Part shown: positions 61,002 through 64,000 of the stretch, in pieces
Numbering within the stretch: the stretch's first letter is position 1
Layout: the number at the start of each line of letters is the position of its first letter
Assembly: GCA_016302315.1 (NCBI GenBank)
Contig: JAEDNW010000001.1
Coordinates: 3,517-67,516, forward strand
Source: UBA1724 sp016302315
GTDB lineage: Bacteria > Verrucomicrobiota > Lentisphaeria > Oligosphaerales > Oligosphaeraceae
Direction: 5' to 3'
Length of the DNA stretch: 64,000 nt
Program-made: the position numbers and the translations under genes
The notes under the pieces: model-generated
What the model saw: the letters and a program-made list of their open reading frames with translations, nothing else
Told to the model about the DNA's origin: nothing
The model's database searches: none

Positions 61002-62216
61002 ATGGCAGACGTGAATCATAAGGAAGAACTGGTGGTGGAGGCCGTCGGCCTGACCAAAATCTTCAAGGATTTCTGGAATCGCCCCAAGGCCCGGGCCGTC
61101 AATGGCCTGGATCTCCAGATCCGAAAAGGCGAGGTCTTTGGCCTCCTGGGGCCCAACGGCTCCGGAAAATCCACCACCATCAAAATGATTCTGGGACTCC
61201 TCTACCCCACCCGGGGAGAACTGAAGGTCTTCGGACAGGATCCCCAGAATGTCTCCATGAAGAGCCGCATCGGCTATCTGCCCGAGGAAACCTACCTCTA
61301 TAAGTACCTCACCGCCTTCGAAACCCTGGACTTCTACGGCGCCCTCTTCGGCCTGGAAGCCGACCAGCGCCGGGAACGAGCCAGCCAGCTCCTGGAAATG
61401 GTGGGCCTGGCCCACGCCGTGGACCGCCCCGTGGGCGAATTCTCCAAGGGTATGGCCCGGCGCATCGGTCTGGCCCAGGCTCTGGTCAATGACCCCGACC
61501 TGGTGATCCTGGACGAGCCCACCAGCGGACTGGATCCCATCGGATGCCGGGAGGTGAAGGATGTGATCCGCCTGCTGGCCAGCCGCGGCAAAACCGTGAT
61601 CCTCTGCAGCCACCTCCTGGCCGACGTCCAGGATGTGTGCCAGCGGGTGGTGGTGCTCTACGGCGGACAGATCCGCGCCCAGGGGCTTCTGGAGGATATC
61701 CTGCGCCAGGAAGACAAGACCCAGATCATCACCCCCAGGCTCTCCCAGGAGACCCTCAAGGAACTCCAGGCCTTCCTGAAGGCCCACGGCGTGGAGGATC
61801 CCTCCCGCATCCAGGTGGACAATCCCGGACTGGATCTGGAAAGCTACTTCCTGGATGTGGTCCGCAAGGCGACGGAGCAGAAACTCTCCACCGCCGGTGC
61901 CCACGCTCCCGGCGCCATGCCCGAATATCTCCGCAAGGACGCCCCCGAAGCCACCGGACAGGAGATCCTCCGGGCTCTCCAGGGACGGGAGGAAGAGGAG
62001 AAGCGTCGGGCGGAGGCTGCCCAGGCCGAGGCCCAGCTCCGGGCCGCCACCCAGGCCAAGGAAGCGCAGAAGCGCCAGAAGCTGGAGGAATTGACCGCCC
62101 AGGAGCAGCCCAGCGAAGACGAAAAGGCCCAGGCCGAAGCCCAGGCCAAGGCCGAAGCCGACGCCCAGGCCCGGGAAGAGCTCAACAAGAAACTCGCCGG
62201 ACTCAAGCTGAAGTAG
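61002..62216 (+). CDS. ABC transporter ATPase with coiled-coil C-terminal tail
   Basis: The 404-residue protein has a complete ABC domain of the exporter/CcmA type. Walker A is GPNGSGKST (50-58), the signature is FSKGMARRIGLAQAL, Walker B is LVILDEPTSGLDP, and the switch His is in LCSHLLADVQ. A short regulatory segment follows, then ~110 residues rich in Ala, Glu, Lys and Gln (AQAEAQAKAEADAQAREE), predicted as a long helix or coiled coil. ABC ATPases of this class usually pair with an ABC-2 permease, but the next genes are ruvC and pyrD, so no permease is present. It starts 51 nt after the P-type ATPase gene and closes the SPFH operon. Confidence 0.9.
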   Translation: MADVNHKEELVVEAVGLTKIFKDFWNRPKARAVNGLDLQIRKGEVFGLLGPNGSGKSTTIKMILGLLYPTRGELKVFGQDPQNVSMKSRIGYLPEETYLYKYLTAFETLDFYGALFGLEADQRRERASQLLEMVGLAHAVDRPVGEFSKGMARRIGLAQALVNDPDLVILDEPTSGLDPIGCREVKDVIRLLASRGKTVILCSHLLADVQDVCQRVVVLYGGQIRAQGLLEDILRQEDKTQIITPRLSQETLKELQAFLKAHGVEDPSRIQVDNPGLDLESYFLDVVRKATEQKLSTAGAHAPGAMPEYLRKDAPEATGQEILRALQGREEEEKRRAEAAQAEAQLRAATQAKEAQKRQKLEELTAQEQPSEDEKAQAEAQAKAEADAQAREELNKKLAGLKLK

Positions 62217-62224
62217 GGTTCCTC

Positions 62225-62266
62225 GGCGCCTCGCCCGCCACGTCACGTTACGTCACGCCAGGCGCC
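62225..62266 (+). repeat. Inverted and direct repeats between the ABC and ruvC genes
   Basis: GGCGCCT (62225-62231) and AGGCGCC (62260-62266) form a 7-bp inverted repeat. In the 28-nt loop, CGTCACG occurs twice (62241-62247, 62251-62257) separated by TTA. It could be a weak terminator or a site for a dimeric regulator. Confidence 0.35.
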
Positions 62267-62285
62267 TTCCCTCCCTCCTCCTCCC

Positions 62286-62951
62286 ATGGGCATGAAGAAC
62301 GACGAGCGCCTCCAGGCATTGCTGGAGGCTTCCCAGGCCAGGGAAAGAGGGGAGCGGACCTCGGCCAGGACCGGCCCCTGGGAGGTGCGGGAGGTTTCCC
62401 GAAAGTCTGCCCTGCCTTCTGTGGTGGACGCCTCCGGGGTTCAGGGCAAAGTGCGGGTCTTGGGCATGGACACCGCCCTGCGAAAGACGGGCTGGGGCAT
62501 CGTGGACGTGGTGGGGAAGAAATGGATTGCGGTGGACTGCGGGGTGATCATCAATCCCCCCTCCGCCTCCATCACGGACTGCATGCGCCATCTCAACAAC
62601 GCCATCAAGGGACTGATTGAGCGCTACTCTCCCGATGCGGCCGCCATTGAAGGCGGCTTTTATTGCAAGAACGCCCGCACCGCCATCCTGCTGGGCACCT
62701 CCCGGGGGGCGGTGCTGGGAGTGTTGGCGGAGGCTCAGCTGCCGGTATACGAATACGCTCCCCGCCGGGTGAAGCAGGTGGTGGCGGGGCGAGGGGATTC
62801 CACCAAAGAGCAGGTGGCCCTCATGGTCTCCCGCCTGCTTCGCATCCGGGTGGAGAATCTGGCCAACGACTCCACCGATGCCCTGGCTCTGGCCATCTGC
62901 CATGCGGCCGCCCTGATGAATCCCGCTGTGGAACTGGAAAAGCCTCTCTGA
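62286..62951 (+). CDS. ruvC: Holliday junction resolvase RuvC
   Basis: RuvC cleaves Holliday junctions during recombination with RuvAB. The catalytic acidic residues are visible as Asp62 (GMDTALRKTGWG), Glu122 (AAIEGGFYCKN) and Asp195/Asp198 (NDSTDALALAICH). The core matches the 170-residue family, but the protein is 221 aa with an extra ~55-residue N-terminus rich in charged residues that resembles no domain. A later internal start (Val/Met near residue 58) could restore the usual length, but no ATG is placed well; a second ATG at 62292 is equivalent. It does not adjoin ruvA, ruvB or yebC here. pyrD follows after 32 nt. Confidence 0.93.
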   Translation: MGMKNDERLQALLEASQARERGERTSARTGPWEVREVSRKSALPSVVDASGVQGKVRVLGMDTALRKTGWGIVDVVGKKWIAVDCGVIINPPSASITDCMRHLNNAIKGLIERYSPDAAAIEGGFYCKNARTAILLGTSRGAVLGVLAEAQLPVYEYAPRRVKQVVAGRGDSTKEQVALMVSRLLRIRVENLANDSTDALALAICHAAALMNPAVELEKPL

Positions 62952-62983
62952 CCCTCCCACACTCTCCCCCCTCCCCTTCTCCC

Positions 62984-63907
62984 ATGGCTGACCTCTCCGT
63001 GAATCTCGGGGGCATCCCCCTGCGCAATCCCATCATCACCGCCTCGGGCACCTTCGGCTACGGGGAGGAATACGCCTCCCTGGTGCCCGCGGAAAAGCAG
63101 GGCGCCATCACAGTCAAGGGAGTCTCTCCCTTCGAGAATCCCGGCAATCCCATGCCCCGCACCACCGAGGTCTTCGGGGGAATCCTCAATGCCATCGGAC
63201 TGGAAAACCCCGGCATCGAAAAGTTCATCCATGCCCCCCAGTATCTTCCCCGCCTCCGCACGCTCCCCTGCCCCGTCATCGTCAACATCTGGGGACGCAC
63301 CGTGGAGCAATACGGAGAGGTGGCGGCCCGTCTGGAAGAGGAAAAGGAGGGAATTGCCGCCCTGGAAATCAATATTTCCTGCCCCAATGTGAAGGCGGGA
63401 GGCATCGCCTTCGGCACAGATCCCCGGGAGGCCGCCAAGGTGGTCGCCGCCGTCCGGGCCGCCACCACCCTCCCCCTCATCACCAAACTCTCCCCCAATG
63501 TGACCCATATCGCCGATTTCGCCAAAGCCGTGGTGGATGCCGGCTCCCATATGCTCTCCTTGATCAATACGCTCACCGGACTCTCCATCGACCTGGAAAC
63601 CCGACGCAGCCGACTGGCCAATTTCACCGGCGGATTCTCCGGCCCCGCCCTCAAGCCTGTCGCCCTGCTCAAGGTCTATGAAGCCCACCAGGCCGTCCCC
63701 CAAGTGCCTATTATCGGCATGGGAGGAGTCTTCAACGGCAAAGACGCCCTGGAATTCATGATGGCCGGCGCTACCGCCGTGGGCGTGGGAACCGCCATCT
63801 TCGTCACCCCCCAATGCCTCCTCACCATCCCCCAGGAAATGGAGGAATGGCTGGATGCCCACAATATCCAATCCGTGACCGAAATCATCGGCACCCTCCA
63901 ACGATAA
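62984..63907 (+). CDS. pyrD: Dihydroorotate dehydrogenase, class 1B
   Basis: It oxidises dihydroorotate to orotate in pyrimidine biosynthesis. The 307-residue FMN enzyme begins MADLSVNLGGIPLRNPIITASG and carries FGYGEEY, NIWGRTVEQYGEVA, INISCPNVKAGG (the active-site Cys typical of class 1), KLSPNVTHI and the phosphate-binding GMGGVFNGKDALEFMMAGA. The pattern is that of the NAD-dependent 1B type, which pairs with the iron-sulfur flavoprotein PyrK; no pyrK is in the window. The ATG at 62984 follows a pyrimidine-rich leader. The 8-bp tandem repeat starts 42 nt after its stop. Confidence 0.95.
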   Translation: MADLSVNLGGIPLRNPIITASGTFGYGEEYASLVPAEKQGAITVKGVSPFENPGNPMPRTTEVFGGILNAIGLENPGIEKFIHAPQYLPRLRTLPCPVIVNIWGRTVEQYGEVAARLEEEKEGIAALEINISCPNVKAGGIAFGTDPREAAKVVAAVRAATTLPLITKLSPNVTHIADFAKAVVDAGSHMLSLINTLTGLSIDLETRRSRLANFTGGFSGPALKPVALLKVYEAHQAVPQVPIIGMGGVFNGKDALEFMMAGATAVGVGTAIFVTPQCLLTIPQEMEEWLDAHNIQSVTEIIGTLQR

Positions 63908-63948
63908 GAAGAGGCGGGACATGCGGGGTACACGAACCGACGCAAGGG

Positions 63949-64000
63949 GATTTCTAGATTTCTAGATTTCTAGATTTCTAGATTTCTAGATTTCTAGATT
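63949..64000. repeat. 8-bp tandem repeat (GATTTCTA)n running off the window
   Basis: The unit GATTTCTA is repeated without error for at least 6.5 copies (52 bp) and continues past the window edge. Each junction contains the palindrome TCTAGA. The AT-rich tract is sharply distinct from the surrounding GC-rich DNA. Confidence 0.9.

Noticed and set aside
57573..62246. A 1557-codon open frame on the minus strand across the SPFH operon
   Set aside because: It is opposite five genes with clear motifs; its translation is Gly/His/Asp-rich and matches no family.
63949..64000. CRISPR array
   Set aside because: The units are 8 bp and directly abutting, with no spacers.

Overview
The window is high-GC bacterial DNA, densely coding (about 41 genes), from a Gram-negative organism: it has outer-membrane beta-barrels, Cys-lipoproteins and an ADP-heptose-type nucleotidyltransferase. 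Three features point to the PVC superphylum, most likely Lentisphaerota. They are a 718-residue GreA with a long N-terminal extension, an architecture otherwise known from Chlamydia; a TIGR04073-type exosortase-associated protein; and a giant secreted clan GH-A glycosidase of the kind expanded in that phylum. No rRNA or tRNA gene was found, so the assignment is an inference.

Genes left of 26.65 kb all lie on the minus strand and those right of 27.09 kb all lie on the plus strand, diverging from a 445-bp spacer. Left arm, in plus-coordinate order: a truncated TIM-barrel sugar isomerase; YebC; a membrane-anchored coiled-coil protein with pgi; a TatD-type hydrolase with single-chain PurL behind a structured leader; and an overlapping operon (DUF4230-like, Mur ligase, DnaQ-type exonuclease, glycosyltransferase, PD40/Ig secreted protein). 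After these come an outer-membrane barrel, a 1511-residue Ig/cadherin-like surface protein, a dockerin-like secreted protein and another secreted protein. From 14.8 to 26.6 kb the region is almost entirely cell-surface or secreted proteins.

Right arm: an NtrC-family activator with a degenerate receiver, a lipoprotein, long GreA, a nucleotidyltransferase-nitroreductase fusion, membrane and DUF481 proteins, a U32 peptidase, a beta-helix protein, a lipoprotein, a SsuBC-like ABC pair and the TIGR04073 protein. A histidine kinase/NtrC two-component pair then leads into a rhamnose locus: a metallophosphoesterase, rhaB, two unknown secreted proteins, rhaA, an ACT protein and the giant glycosidase. 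This suggests uptake and catabolism of L-rhamnose freed from plant or algal glycans. The rhamnulose-1-phosphate aldolase is not in the window.

The most unusual block is 54.6-62.2 kb. A tight operon encodes three different SPFH/band-7 proteins (one with seven predicted membrane segments and a His-rich insertion), a P1B-like ATPase whose CPx metal motif is replaced by Val-Pro-Ala, and an ABC ATPase with a long charged coiled-coil tail and no permease. It starts behind an intrinsic terminator and a perfect 12-bp inverted repeat. ruvC and pyrD follow, and the window ends inside an 8-bp tandem repeat.

Most plus-strand start codons follow pyrimidine-rich leaders rather than Shine-Dalgarno sequences. 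A few surface-protein genes do have strong ones.
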